A stretch of DNA of 64,000 nt. It comes from an uncultured Bacteroidales bacterium. Lineage in GTDB: Bacteria > Bacteroidota > Bacteroidia > Bacteroidales > Bacteroidaceae. Positions 56,849 through 64,000 of this stretch are shown here, piece by piece. A program made the position numbers and the translations under genes. Below the pieces are notes generated by a model. The model was not told where the DNA came from. It searched no databases and was given only the letters and a program-made list of their open reading frames with translations. Location: positions 17,956 to 81,955 of the forward strand of contig CADCDP010000012.1 in assembly GCA_902800305.1 (NCBI GenBank). Reading direction: 5' to 3'. Each line of letters opens with the position of its first letter. Position 1 is the stretch's first letter.

Positions 56849-58261
56849 ATGAAACAGATACCAGACCTATCGTTCATGAAGCTGTTCAACATCAGCTTCG
56901 GCTTCTTCGGGGTGCAGATAGCCTACGCCCTGCAGTCAGCCAACATCTCGCGCATCTTCTCCACGTTGGGAGCCGACCCCCACAACCTCAGCTACTTCTG
57001 GATACTGCCCCCACTCATGGGCATCATCGTGCAGCCCTTCGTCGGGGCATGGAGTGACCGCACGTGGACACGCTTCGGTCGTCGCATCCCCTACCTCTTC
57101 GTTGGAGCACTCGTGGCCGTGCTCGTCATGTGTATGCTGCCCAATGCCGGTTCCTTCGGTATGGCAGCTGGCACGGCCATGGCCTTCGGACTCCTCTCAC
57201 TCATGTTCCTCGACACCTCCATCAACATGGCCATGCAGCCCTTCAAGATGATGGTGGGCGACATGGTGAACGAGAAGCAGAAGGGACTCGCCTACTCCAT
57301 CCAGTCCTTCCTTTGCAATGCAGGTTCGCTGGCAGGCTACCTCTTCCCCTTCATTTTCGCCGCCATTGGCATCAGCAACGTCGCCCCCGAAGGAGTCATC
57401 CCCGATTCGGTGATTTACTCCTTCTACATCGGAGCCGCCATCCTCATCCTCTGCGTCATCTACACCACCGCAAAGGTGAAGGAATACCCGCCAGAGGAAT
57501 ATGAGCAGTATCATCCAACAGACCCCTCTCCCGTCTCCCCAAGGGGAGAAGCAGATACCTTGCCATTAGCAAAAGATACTACCCCTCCCCTTGGGGAGGT
57601 GAGGGAGGGGTCTGTGAGTATGCTCCAGCTCCTCGTGAAAGCTCCCCAGACCTTCTGGACAGTCGGCCTCGTGCAGTTCTTCTGCTGGGCAGCCTTCATG
57701 TTCATGTGGACCTACACCAACGGCACCGTGGCCGCAGGAGCCTTCGATGCCCCCACCATCCTGAAAGACGGAGCCTGTGTGCTCGACACCACCTCGTCGC
57801 AGTATCAAGATGCAGCCGACTGGGTGGGCATCCTCTTCGCCGTCCAAGCCGTCGGTTCTGTGCTTTGGGCTGTGGTCATCCCCCGCTTCAAGTCCTACAA
57901 GATGGCCTACGTGGTCAGCCTTGTGCTGGGTGGCATTGGCTTCGTGTCTCTCCAGTTCATCCACGACCCCTACGTGCTTTTCGTCTCCTTCCTGCTTATC
58001 GGGTGCGCATGGGCAGCCATGTTGGCCTTACCCTTCACCCTGCTCACCAATGCCCTCAAAGGTGGACACGTCGGCACTTACCTCGGCCTCTTCAACGGCA
58101 CCATCTGTGTGCCCCAGATAGTTGCCGCCAGTCTCGGAGGACTCATCCTCCATGCCTTCACCACCCCTGGCACCCTTGCCCCCGAATCCAACATGCTCGT
58201 TCTCGCTGGCATCCTCCTTTTCCTCGGAGCTATCAGCGTCCGCATCATCAAAGAGAAGTAA
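56849..58261 (+). CDS. MFS transporter for oligosaccharides (SLC45-like)
   Basis: Inner-membrane carrier, probably for maltose or maltooligosaccharides made by the locus. About 12 membrane segments; family words SFGFFGVQIAYALQSANISRIF, WILPPLMGIIVQPFVGAWSDRTWTRFGRRIPYL. Start at 56849 (MKQIPDLSF); the frame before it is the repeat element. Oddity: in the central cytoplasmic loop (about residues 224-255) a 94-bp inverted repeat is translated as PTDPSPVSPRGEADT... PPLGEVREGS, giving about 31 residues more than homologs. 471 residues; frame intact. Confidence 0.88.
   Translation: MKQIPDLSFMKLFNISFGFFGVQIAYALQSANISRIFSTLGADPHNLSYFWILPPLMGIIVQPFVGAWSDRTWTRFGRRIPYLFVGALVAVLVMCMLPNAGSFGMAAGTAMAFGLLSLMFLDTSINMAMQPFKMMVGDMVNEKQKGLAYSIQSFLCNAGSLAGYLFPFIFAAIGISNVAPEGVIPDSVIYSFYIGAAILILCVIYTTAKVKEYPPEEYEQYHPTDPSPVSPRGEADTLPLAKDTTPPLGEVREGSVSMLQLLVKAPQTFWTVGLVQFFCWAAFMFMWTYTNGTVAAGAFDAPTILKDGACVLDTTSSQYQDAADWVGILFAVQAVGSVLWAVVIPRFKSYKMAYVVSLVLGGIGFVSLQFIHDPYVLFVSFLLIGCAWAAMLALPFTLLTNALKGGHVGTYLGLFNGTICVPQIVAASLGGLILHAFTTPGTLAPESNMLVLAGILLFLGAISVRIIKEK
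57520..57613. repeat. inverted-repeat element inside the MFS coding sequence
   Basis: Arms 57520-57551 (AGACCCCTCTCCCGTCTCCC...) and 57582-57613 are about 27/32 complementary around a 30-nt centre. Same size class as the elements at 6955 and 32800 but GC-rich in the arms. Wholly within the gene and in frame. Confidence 0.85.
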
Positions 58262-58274
58262 GTACCTCAAAGGC

Positions 58275-58343
58275 GGTGTGAGTCACACCGGCATAGACGG
58301 TCTGAGTCACACCGATACCCTCGGTGTGACTCAGACCGTTTTT
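58275..58343. terminator. bidirectional terminator and palindrome between MFS and MATE genes
   Basis: 19-bp perfect stem ACGGTCTGAGTCACACCGA (58297-58315) with 58321-58339, loop TACCC, then T5. A separate 15-bp palindrome GGTGTGA-G-TCACACC is at 58275-58289. Serves the two convergent genes. Confidence 0.85.
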
Positions 58344-58374
58344 GGGGTGACGAGCAGCCCACATTTTTGTAAAT

Positions 58375-59718
58375 TCACTTTTTCCTGACAAACCCCTTTG
58401 TCCTCCACTTTCCCGACCGCCAGCGACGCAGAAGGATGACACCACGGACGTTCTCGTCGAGGGCAAAGCCGACCCACATGCCGACGAGGCCGTAGCCGAG
58501 GGGGATGCCGATGACGTAGCTCAGGCCGACGGCGATGCTCCACTGGAAGATGATGCCGACGACGAAGGGGTAGATGGTGTCGCCTGTGGCTCGGAGTGTG
58601 CTACCAGCAAAGATGTTTGACGTGCGGCCTATCTCCAAGAACCAATCGACGACAAGCACCCAGAATCCCATGGTGATGATGTCTTGATTGTCGGTGAAGG
58701 CTCGGAGGATGCTGTGTCCCGACAGGACGAGCAGGGCGGATCCTGTGAGCGTGATAATCATCGACCATCGGAAGAAGTAGTTGCCGAGCACGTAGGCTGC
58801 TTGGTGACGACGCTGGCCGACGAGGTGTCCCACAAGGATGTCGCCTCCTTGTGTGATGCTGATGCAGAAGAGATAGACGAACATAATCATGTTGTGGCAG
58901 TAGGTTCTTGCTGCCAGTGCCTCGTTGCTGATTTGGTTGATGAAGAAGGTGATGACCACTTGCGAGAGGCAGTAGGAGATGTTCTCACTCATGGCAGGGA
59001 TGCCGATGTACAGCAGGTTGCGCAGTTCCTGCCATGGGATGGGTCGGAAGTAGCTGAGTGGGAAACGTGGAATGTGTACCTTGAAATGAATGACTGCAAG
59101 GAGCACCATGGCGATGGCTCGGCTGGCAGCGGTGGCGATGGCGGCTCCTTCTACTCCCATTTGTGGACATCCCCAACGCCCGAAGATGAGGGCGTAGTTG
59201 CCCAAGATGTTCAAGACGTTGACAATACCCGTCACGACCATCGGATAGACCACTTTGTCGGCACTGCGTAAAGATGCGGAGAATGTGAGCGACAGGGCTT
59301 GGAAGAACGATAGTGCTCCTGTTAGCCGCAGATACACCAATGCGTCGCCCATCAAGTCTGGTCGGAGTCCCATGAGCTGGAGCAACGTCTCTGCATAGAA
59401 AAATAGGAGTGCGCTGACAGCAAGCCCAAGAAACAGATTTACTGTCAGCGCCATGCCTACCACCTGCACCAGCCGCTTCTTCAGCCCTGCTCCGATGTAC
59501 TGCGCACAGAGGATGGCGGCTCCCATCGAGAAGAACTGATAGACGAGGAAGACGAGTGAGATAAGTTGGTTGTCGAGTCCCACTGCTGCCACGCTGTTGT
59601 CGCTGTAACGGCTCAGCATCACGGTGTCGATGGCACCGAGCAGCATCACCAGTGCCATCTCGATGAACACTGGGATGGTGAGCACTTTCAGTTGTTGTTT
59701 CAGTGTGTGGCTGGGCAT
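58375..59718 (-). CDS. MATE family efflux transporter
   Basis: Inner-membrane antiporter of the multidrug and toxin extrusion type. Twelve hydrophobic segments over 447 residues; MATE words IPVFIEMALVMLLGAIDTVML, NVLNILGNYALIFG and VEGAAIATAASRAIAMVLL. Substrate unknown. Its promoter seems to be TACTTTTG at 59809-59816 (minus), leaving an about 90-nt leader. Convergent with the MFS gene and divergent from the TolC-like gene. Confidence 0.9.
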   Translation of the reverse strand: MPSHTLKQQLKVLTIPVFIEMALVMLLGAIDTVMLSRYSDNSVAAVGLDNQLISLVFLVYQFFSMGAAILCAQYIGAGLKKRLVQVVGMALTVNLFLGLAVSALLFFYAETLLQLMGLRPDLMGDALVYLRLTGALSFFQALSLTFSASLRSADKVVYPMVVTGIVNVLNILGNYALIFGRWGCPQMGVEGAAIATAASRAIAMVLLAVIHFKVHIPRFPLSYFRPIPWQELRNLLYIGIPAMSENISYCLSQVVITFFINQISNEALAARTYCHNMIMFVYLFCISITQGGDILVGHLVGQRRHQAAYVLGNYFFRWSMIITLTGSALLVLSGHSILRAFTDNQDIITMGFWVLVVDWFLEIGRTSNIFAGSTLRATGDTIYPFVVGIIFQWSIAVGLSYVIGIPLGYGLVGMWVGFALDENVRGVILLRRWRSGKWRTKGFVRKK

Positions 59719-59808
59719 GGGAGGGTTAGAAGTTGGGCACGTCCACCGTCAGCTCTTGACTTTGCAGGAAAGGTGACGAGGCACGGATGGCGAATCTTAA
59801 TTCCTTGG

Positions 59809-59816
59809 CAAAAGTA
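59809..59816 (-). promoter_or_regulatory. -7 box for MATE gene
   Basis: TACTTTTG on the minus strand; a TTTTTG about 23 nt further upstream may be the -33 element. Confidence 0.45.
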
Positions 59817-59901
59817 AGAAAAAAGGCTGAGAAATTGTTCAAAAACCGTGTTTTGTGTAGAAAGGGGCTGGGATTTTAGTGTTTCTTTGTCTGTTTTTTA
59901 G

Positions 59902-59909
59902 TAATTTTG
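59902..59909 (+). promoter_or_regulatory. -7 box for TolC-like gene
   Basis: TAATTTTG, 53 nt before the start codon; -33 region T-rich without clear TTG. Confidence 0.5.
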
Positions 59910-59938
59910 CAACAAAGATGGCGTTAATGCGCTACGCT

Positions 59939-59970
59939 AAATGATAAATGATAAATGACAAATGATAAAT
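59939..59970 (+). repeat. short direct repeats at the TolC-like start
   Basis: AAATGATAAATGATAAATGACAAATGATAAATG: four tandem units of 7 nt (AAATGAT/AAATGAC). The start codon ATG at 59962 lies in the last unit. Such a tract could change in copy number and alter translation initiation. Confidence 0.7.
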
Positions 59971-61338
59971 GTTTTTCGATGTGTGTGGCTGACACTGCTC
60001 TTGGGGGTGTCGGCGGTGGTGAAGGCGCAGGTGTATAGCCTTGACAGTTGTGTGGCGATGGCCATGAGGTCGAACAAGGAGATACAGGCGGCGAAACACC
60101 AAGTCAACCAATACCAGTATAACAGCAAGGCGCTCTATGCCAATTTCTTCCCGAACATTACGGGCTTGGCTACAGACACCTACAGCAACATGTCCTCTTC
60201 GACGACGCTTGACCTCTCTCCGCTCATGGGGCAGTATGTCGCCCTGATGTCGCAACTGGCTGGAGGTCAGTTGCCCAATGTGAGCCTTTCTAATCCGACC
60301 ATCGACGTGAAGATGAAGAACCTGTTCACAGGGGGACTGCTGGTGGAGCAGCCGCTCTACATGGGTGGAAAGATTACGGCTGGCTATCGGATGGGGAAGC
60401 TCGGCGTGCAGATGGCACAATTAGGTGAGCAGCTGTCGCGTGAAGAGATGGTGCTCTCGGTGTATGAGGGCTACCAGCAACTCGTGAAGGCGAAGGAAAT
60501 GAGGCTTGTGGCTTTGCAGTATGACTCTTTGCTCATGCAGTTGGGCAAGGAAGTGGATGGTGCGGTGAAGCATGGTTTGGCCAGTCGCAACGACCAGTTG
60601 AAGGTGCAAGTGAAGAAGAATGATGCCGAACTGAAGATTCGGCAGGCAGAGAACGGCATCCGTCTGGCCAAGATGAACCTTTGCCAGCTGGTGGGACTGC
60701 CGCTGGATGCCAATATCGACACGGAGAATGACGAGGACACGGTGCTGGTGGCGATGGTAGATAAGGATGCACGGGTGGATGGTCGCGTGGAGTACCAGCT
60801 ATTGGACTTGAAGACGCAGTTGGCAGAACAGAAGGTGAAGCTGGAACGTGCCAACTTCCGTCCGCAGTTGGGGCTGATGGCTCATGCTGGCGTGATTGAC
60901 GGTGCTGAACTGATGGGTAAGAAGTTGTTTGACAAGAAGTTCGACGTTGCGGCAGGGGTGGTGTTGAAGGTGCCCATCTTCCATGCGAACGAAGGACGGA
61001 ACAAGGTGTTGGCGGCCAAGGAGGAATTGGAGCAGGAACGTCTGAACCAAGGCAATCTGGTGGAGAAGATGAATCTGGAACTGCAGCAACAGGCCAATCT
61101 GGTGGATGAGGCCATGCTGGAGCTGACACTTCGCCAGCGCAATCTGGAGCAATGCCAGGAGAACTTGCGTGTCAGCCAAAAGTCATACGCTGTGGGACTG
61201 GAAACCCTCAGCGACTTGCTCAACGCACAACTGCTCTGGCAACAGGCGTATGCTGAGTTGGCAGAGTCGAAATATCAAGCTAAAACAAAAATGATGCAGT
61301 GGCGCAAGGCGGCAGGACGGCTATCTGTCCAGTTTTGA
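59962..61338 (+). CDS. TolC family outer-membrane efflux protein
   Basis: Trimeric outer-membrane channel for efflux or secretion. Signal peptide ends VVKAQ (about 22), followed by YSLDSCVAMAMRSNKEIQAAKHQ, the usual start of the OEP repeat; long helices (KVKLERANFRPQLGLMAHAG; LEQCQENLRVSQKSYAVGLETLSDLLNAQ) follow. 458 residues. No membrane-fusion or RND/ABC partner is adjacent, so its complex partners must be elsewhere. Start is within the short repeat tract. Tail overlaps the convergent GT2 gene by 18 nt. Confidence 0.88.
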   Translation: MINVFRCVWLTLLLGVSAVVKAQVYSLDSCVAMAMRSNKEIQAAKHQVNQYQYNSKALYANFFPNITGLATDTYSNMSSSTTLDLSPLMGQYVALMSQLAGGQLPNVSLSNPTIDVKMKNLFTGGLLVEQPLYMGGKITAGYRMGKLGVQMAQLGEQLSREEMVLSVYEGYQQLVKAKEMRLVALQYDSLLMQLGKEVDGAVKHGLASRNDQLKVQVKKNDAELKIRQAENGIRLAKMNLCQLVGLPLDANIDTENDEDTVLVAMVDKDARVDGRVEYQLLDLKTQLAEQKVKLERANFRPQLGLMAHAGVIDGAELMGKKLFDKKFDVAAGVVLKVPIFHANEGRNKVLAAKEELEQERLNQGNLVEKMNLELQQQANLVDEAMLELTLRQRNLEQCQENLRVSQKSYAVGLETLSDLLNAQLLWQQAYAELAESKYQAKTKMMQWRKAAGRLSVQF

Positions 61339-62319
61339 TTGACAGATGGCCAGTGCGATTCTCCATGCTCCCTTGCCTCCGAACATCGAGTAGATGCGCA
61401 GGGCACCGCCGATGCACTTCTGCTTGAAGGTGGGTTGGAAGTTCTCGTTTCGGAACACCTTGAGTGACTTCGAAGCCATCTTGAACTTTTTGCATTTTCC
61501 CGTCATTTTCTCTTGCTGGAGTTTCCCTAACAGGATACATGTGCGCAGGTAGAGAGGGAAGAGAAGTTGGTCGAGATGGGGGTAAATGCACTTGATGTGC
61601 TGGGCGTGATAGTGGGAGAGTGGCTGAAGAATCGTTGAATTGAGGTCGGTCAGCGCGACGGAAAGGGTGCGGATGAGCGGCTTGTAGTTCATGGAGAAGC
61701 TCTCTCCCGTAATGCTGTCGGGATGAACCTTGATGCTATGGAAAGCGTGTTCGGTGAACCAGAAGATGCGGGGCTGGTGCAGCATGGCACGGAGTCCCAG
61801 TTCCCAATCGTTCCAGATGCGGCATTCCGTGTTCCATGCTCCGATGTCCTTGAGGAAACTGGTGCGGAAAATCATGCCTTGTGTGTTGAGCACACCGCTG
61901 AGCACTTGCACCTTCGGGTCGTTGGAGGGGATGAAGGTGCGCACGGTTTCCTTGCCGTTGATGTTCATTCTTGTGGGCACAACAATCATGTCGAAGTCTT
62001 CGGCATTCACACGGTTCATCGTTGACATGAAGTTGTAGTCGAAATCGTCGTCGCTGTCAAAGAAATAGACCCACTCTGTTTTGCAAGACCGAAGTCCTTT
62101 GTTGCGTGCAGCGGCAGAGCCAGGGAAGGTTTCTCTGAGCAATGTGACATTGGGACGAGACTTGATATATTGTTCGCAGAACTGGTAAGTTCCGTCAGAA
62201 CTTTCGTTATCTACTATAATAATTTCTTTCGGAGCCATGCCCCCTTTCAAGATGGTGTCGAGGGTCTTTCCTATATACTCTCGTCTGTCCTTTACAGGAA
62301 CGATTACGGTTATTTCCAT
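61321..62319 (-). CDS. family 2 glycosyltransferase
   Basis: GT-A fold sugar transferase, cytosolic. Starts MEITVIVPVKDRREYIGKTL with IIIVDNESSDGTYQ and FFDSDDDFDYNF (DxD-type motif for the nucleotide-sugar metal), then NDWELGLRAM. 332 residues from ATG 62319; the longer open frame to 62421 adds a non-homologous hydrophobic piece through the promoter region. Likely in cell-surface glycan or protein O-glycan synthesis. Divergent from the next GT gene. Confidence 0.88.
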   Translation of the reverse strand: MEITVIVPVKDRREYIGKTLDTILKGGMAPKEIIIVDNESSDGTYQFCEQYIKSRPNVTLLRETFPGSAAARNKGLRSCKTEWVYFFDSDDDFDYNFMSTMNRVNAEDFDMIVVPTRMNINGKETVRTFIPSNDPKVQVLSGVLNTQGMIFRTSFLKDIGAWNTECRIWNDWELGLRAMLHQPRIFWFTEHAFHSIKVHPDSITGESFSMNYKPLIRTLSVALTDLNSTILQPLSHYHAQHIKCIYPHLDQLLFPLYLRTCILLGKLQQEKMTGKCKKFKMASKSLKVFRNENFQPTFKQKCIGGALRIYSMFGGKGAWRIALAICQSKLDR

Positions 62320-62341
62320 ATTCAAGAAGTCTTTTGGTGTG

Positions 62342-62349
62342 CAAAGATA
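62342..62349 (-). promoter_or_regulatory. -7 box for GT2 gene
   Basis: TATCTTTG on the minus strand, 23 nt before the start codon; part of a compact divergent promoter region of about 100 nt. Confidence 0.55.
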
Positions 62350-62391
62350 GAGAAAAAAAGTGAAAATGAAAAAAGAAAGGTGAAAAAATAC

Positions 62392-62399
62392 TACCTTTG
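62392..62399 (+). promoter_or_regulatory. -7 box for the GT-B gene
   Basis: TACCTTTG, 21 nt before the start codon at 62420. Confidence 0.6.
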
Positions 62400-62419
62400 C
62401 AAAAAATATTGAAAGACCC

Positions 62420-63508
62420 ATGCGTATTCTTCTTCTGGGCGACTATTCCAATGTCCATGCGACTTTGTCCGAGGGCTTTCGAGCCTTGGGGCACGAATGT
62501 GTGGTGGCCAGCGATGGCGACAAGTGGAAGAACTACCCGCGTGACATCGACCTGAAGCGTGAGTTTGGGCTTCGGGGCAACACGAGTTTCCTGTGGCGAC
62601 TGATGAAGGCATTGCCCAAGATGCGTGGTTTCGATGTCGTCCAGCTCATCAATCCCATCTTTTTCGAATTGAAGGCCGAACGGCTCGCTCCCTTCTACCG
62701 CTATCTGCGTCGGCATAACGGCAAGATGGTGATGGGGGCATTCGGCATGGACTATTATTGGGCATACGTCAACACCTACCAACGTCCCCTCCGATATAGC
62801 GACTTCAACTTTGGCGACACCATCCGCACGGACGAGGAGGCCGAGCGTTATCGTCAAGACATGATTGGCACACCCAAGGAGACGCTCAACCGCATGATAG
62901 CCAACGATTGCGACGGCATTGTGGCAGGGCTGTATGAGTATTGGGTGACGTATCAGCAGTTCAAGAATAAGATGACTTTCATTCCCTTCCCCATCAAAGT
63001 GCCAGAGGTGTCGGCTTCCCGTCCTGAAAACAAAGTGGTCAAAATCTTTGTGGGCATCAGCAAGAAACGGGATGCTTATAAGGGTACCGACATCATGCTT
63101 AGGGCTGCTCAGGCGGTGCAGGAGAAATGCCCCGACCGCTTGCAGATACAGATAGCCAATGGGGTGCCTTTCGCCCAGTACCAAGAGATGATGAATAGTT
63201 CCGATGCCATTCTCGACCAGCTTTATAGCTACACCCCTGCCATGAACTCCCTCCTTGCCATGTCGAAGGGCATCATCAATATTGGTGGTGGCGAGCCCGA
63301 AAACTACGAGATTTTAGGCGAGACGGAATTGCGTCCCATCGTCAATGTGCTGCCCACCTTCGACAGCTGTTACGAAGAAATAGAGAAATTGGTGCTTCAC
63401 CCCGAACGCATCCCGCTGTTGAAACAGCAAAGCATCGACTATGTAAGGAAGCACCACGACTTCCTCAAAGTGGCTCAGCAATACTTAGATTTCTACCATA
63501 CCCTTTAG
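62420..63508 (+). CDS. GT-B type glycosyltransferase
   Basis: 362 residues. N-terminal Rossmann-like start MRILLLGDYSNVHATLSEGFRALGHE; the C-terminal half has KIFVGISKKRDAYKGTDIMLRAAQ and the donor-binding region ending NIGGGEPENYEILGE, as in GT4-like enzymes. Probably adds a sugar in a surface glycan. Its tail overlaps the convergent partial GT gene by 24 nt. Confidence 0.78.
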   Translation: MRILLLGDYSNVHATLSEGFRALGHECVVASDGDKWKNYPRDIDLKREFGLRGNTSFLWRLMKALPKMRGFDVVQLINPIFFELKAERLAPFYRYLRRHNGKMVMGAFGMDYYWAYVNTYQRPLRYSDFNFGDTIRTDEEAERYRQDMIGTPKETLNRMIANDCDGIVAGLYEYWVTYQQFKNKMTFIPFPIKVPEVSASRPENKVVKIFVGISKKRDAYKGTDIMLRAAQAVQEKCPDRLQIQIANGVPFAQYQEMMNSSDAILDQLYSYTPAMNSLLAMSKGIINIGGGEPENYEILGETELRPIVNVLPTFDSCYEEIEKLVLHPERIPLLKQQSIDYVRKHHDFLKVAQQYLDFYHTL

Positions 63509-64000
63509 CATGTTCCACAGGATGGGGAAAGGGTTCGCCCCCTTATGTACCAGCCACCAGCCTGCCTCTTTCAGCGTTCTCCAAAGCGCATTGGGCGTTC
63601 CATACACATACTTGAACGCCGCTCCTTTCGACATTTGCAGTCGTTTGTTCCCCCGAAAATTCTCCCCCGTTGTCCCCCTCGGAGTCATCACGATGGGCTG
63701 TGCTATATATATAATATGGTATCCCTGGGTTCTTGCGTCCTTCATCCACACCTGTTCCTCGCCAGCACAGAGCGTGTTGCTGCCCAATCCGAAACGCTCG
63801 TCAAACCGCACCTTCACCCTCCTTCTGAAGGTCATCTCCACCGAACTTACATACGGGGCAGGGTAGGGGTGCAAGGGCTTTCCCTCCATGTCTAACGCTT
63901 GAAAATGAATCACGTCCGCTTCGGGATGTTGGTTGTATGCCTCAAAGATGTTGGCGCCCAGTTCCTCCGTATATCGGTTGTCGTCGTCTGCCATCACCAC
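63485..64000 (-). CDS. glycosyltransferase, C-terminal part (N-terminus outside window)
   Basis: 171 residues to the window edge. It begins in the donor site (ADDDNRY, a DxD-type motif), then RRVKVRFDERFGLGS and CAGEEQVW, which fit the C-terminal half of GT2-type transferases. The gene continues beyond 64000. Probably belongs to the same glycan cluster as the two genes before it. Confidence 0.72.
   Translation of the reverse strand: MVMADDDNRYTEELGANIFEAYNQHPEADVIHFQALDMEGKPLHPYPAPYVSSVEMTFRRRVKVRFDERFGLGSNTLCAGEEQVWMKDARTQGYHIIYIAQPIVMTPRGTTGENFRGNKRLQMSKGAAFKYVYGTPNALWRTLKEAGWWLVHKGANPFPILWNMLKGMVEI

Noticed and set aside
62320..62421. Hydrophobic N-terminal extension of the GT2 protein
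   Set aside because: The extension reads through the divergent promoter region; the GT2 fold begins at MEITVIVPV.

Overview
This 64 kb window is chromosomal DNA of a Bacteroidota bacterium, most likely Prevotella or a close relative. The signs are Bacteroidota-type promoters (a TTG box about 19-20 nt before TAnnTTTG) in front of many genes, SusC/SusD-type outer-membrane proteins, Bacteroidales gene neighbourhoods (tig-clpP-clpX-recQ, a PPIase-SurA-OstA-MutL chain, parA-parB-DUF5683-LysM transglycosylase-rel), OmpA-like paralogs and a FISUMP-domain surface protein. The species assignment is inference; I had no search tool.

Layout. 1-0.8 kb: 3' end of a McrC-like nuclease gene and a repeat-rich ORF that looks like a remnant. 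0.8-8.6 kb: protein quality control (trigger factor, ClpP, ClpX), RecQ helicase with a large internal insertion, and IMP dehydrogenase. 8.8-15.6 kb: envelope biogenesis operon (two parvulin-type PPIases, an OstA/LptA-like protein, a small membrane protein) running into mutL. 15.7-18.6 kb: tandem OmpA-like paralogs. 18.7-18.9 kb: tRNA-Pro(TGG) and tRNA-Val(TAC). 19.2-25.4 kb: chromosome partitioning (parA, parB), DUF5683 protein, lytic transglycosylase, Rel. 25.5-30.3 kb, minus strand: two paralogous beta-propeller proteins and tex. 30.5-36.5 kb: alpha/beta hydrolase, histidine acid phosphatase, rfbC, GH53 endo-galactanase and a DUF6377 sensor/regulator. 36.7-41.4 kb: a roughly 1,557-residue secreted protein with dockerin-like repeats, VWA-like segments, nine near-identical FN3 repeats and a C-terminal FISUMP domain. 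41.4-43.1 kb: repeat-laden stretch with a truncated ORF, a YoeB-type toxin-antitoxin pair and a deleted AAA/nuclease pseudogene. 43.3-58.3 kb: a complete starch utilisation locus (GH13 neopullulanase, GH97, SusC, SusD, two SusE/F-like lipoproteins, a second GH13 amylase, MFS transporter). 58.4-64 kb: MATE exporter, TolC-like protein, and three glycosyltransferases (the last cut by the window edge).

How the genes fit together. The starch locus reads as one functional unit: surface lipoproteins and SusCD capture and import maltooligosaccharides, the GH13 and GH97 enzymes cleave them, and the MFS protein probably carries the product across the inner membrane. The PPIase/SurA/OstA genes serve outer-membrane protein and LPS assembly, which suits a cell whose envelope is loaded with OmpA and SusCD proteins.

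Most unusual signals. (1) The last about 80 nt of the FISUMP gene are built largely of NNC codons (TAC, GAC, TTC, TGC, CGC), unlike the preceding 4 kb, and two GC-rich hairpins follow; this resembles a diversity-generating-retroelement variable region, although no reverse transcriptase or template repeat is visible here. (2) Several families of roughly 90-110 bp inverted-repeat elements lie between genes, and some have become protein sequence: one in the MFS transporter loop, one in a beta-propeller, and one that supplies the start codon and signal-peptide beginning of that same propeller gene. (3) RecQ carries an about 136-residue insertion between helicase motifs II and III. (4) Three 17-bp odd palindromes sit at an exact 23-bp period near 31.4 kb. 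(5) A potentially structured RNA lies directly after guaB.
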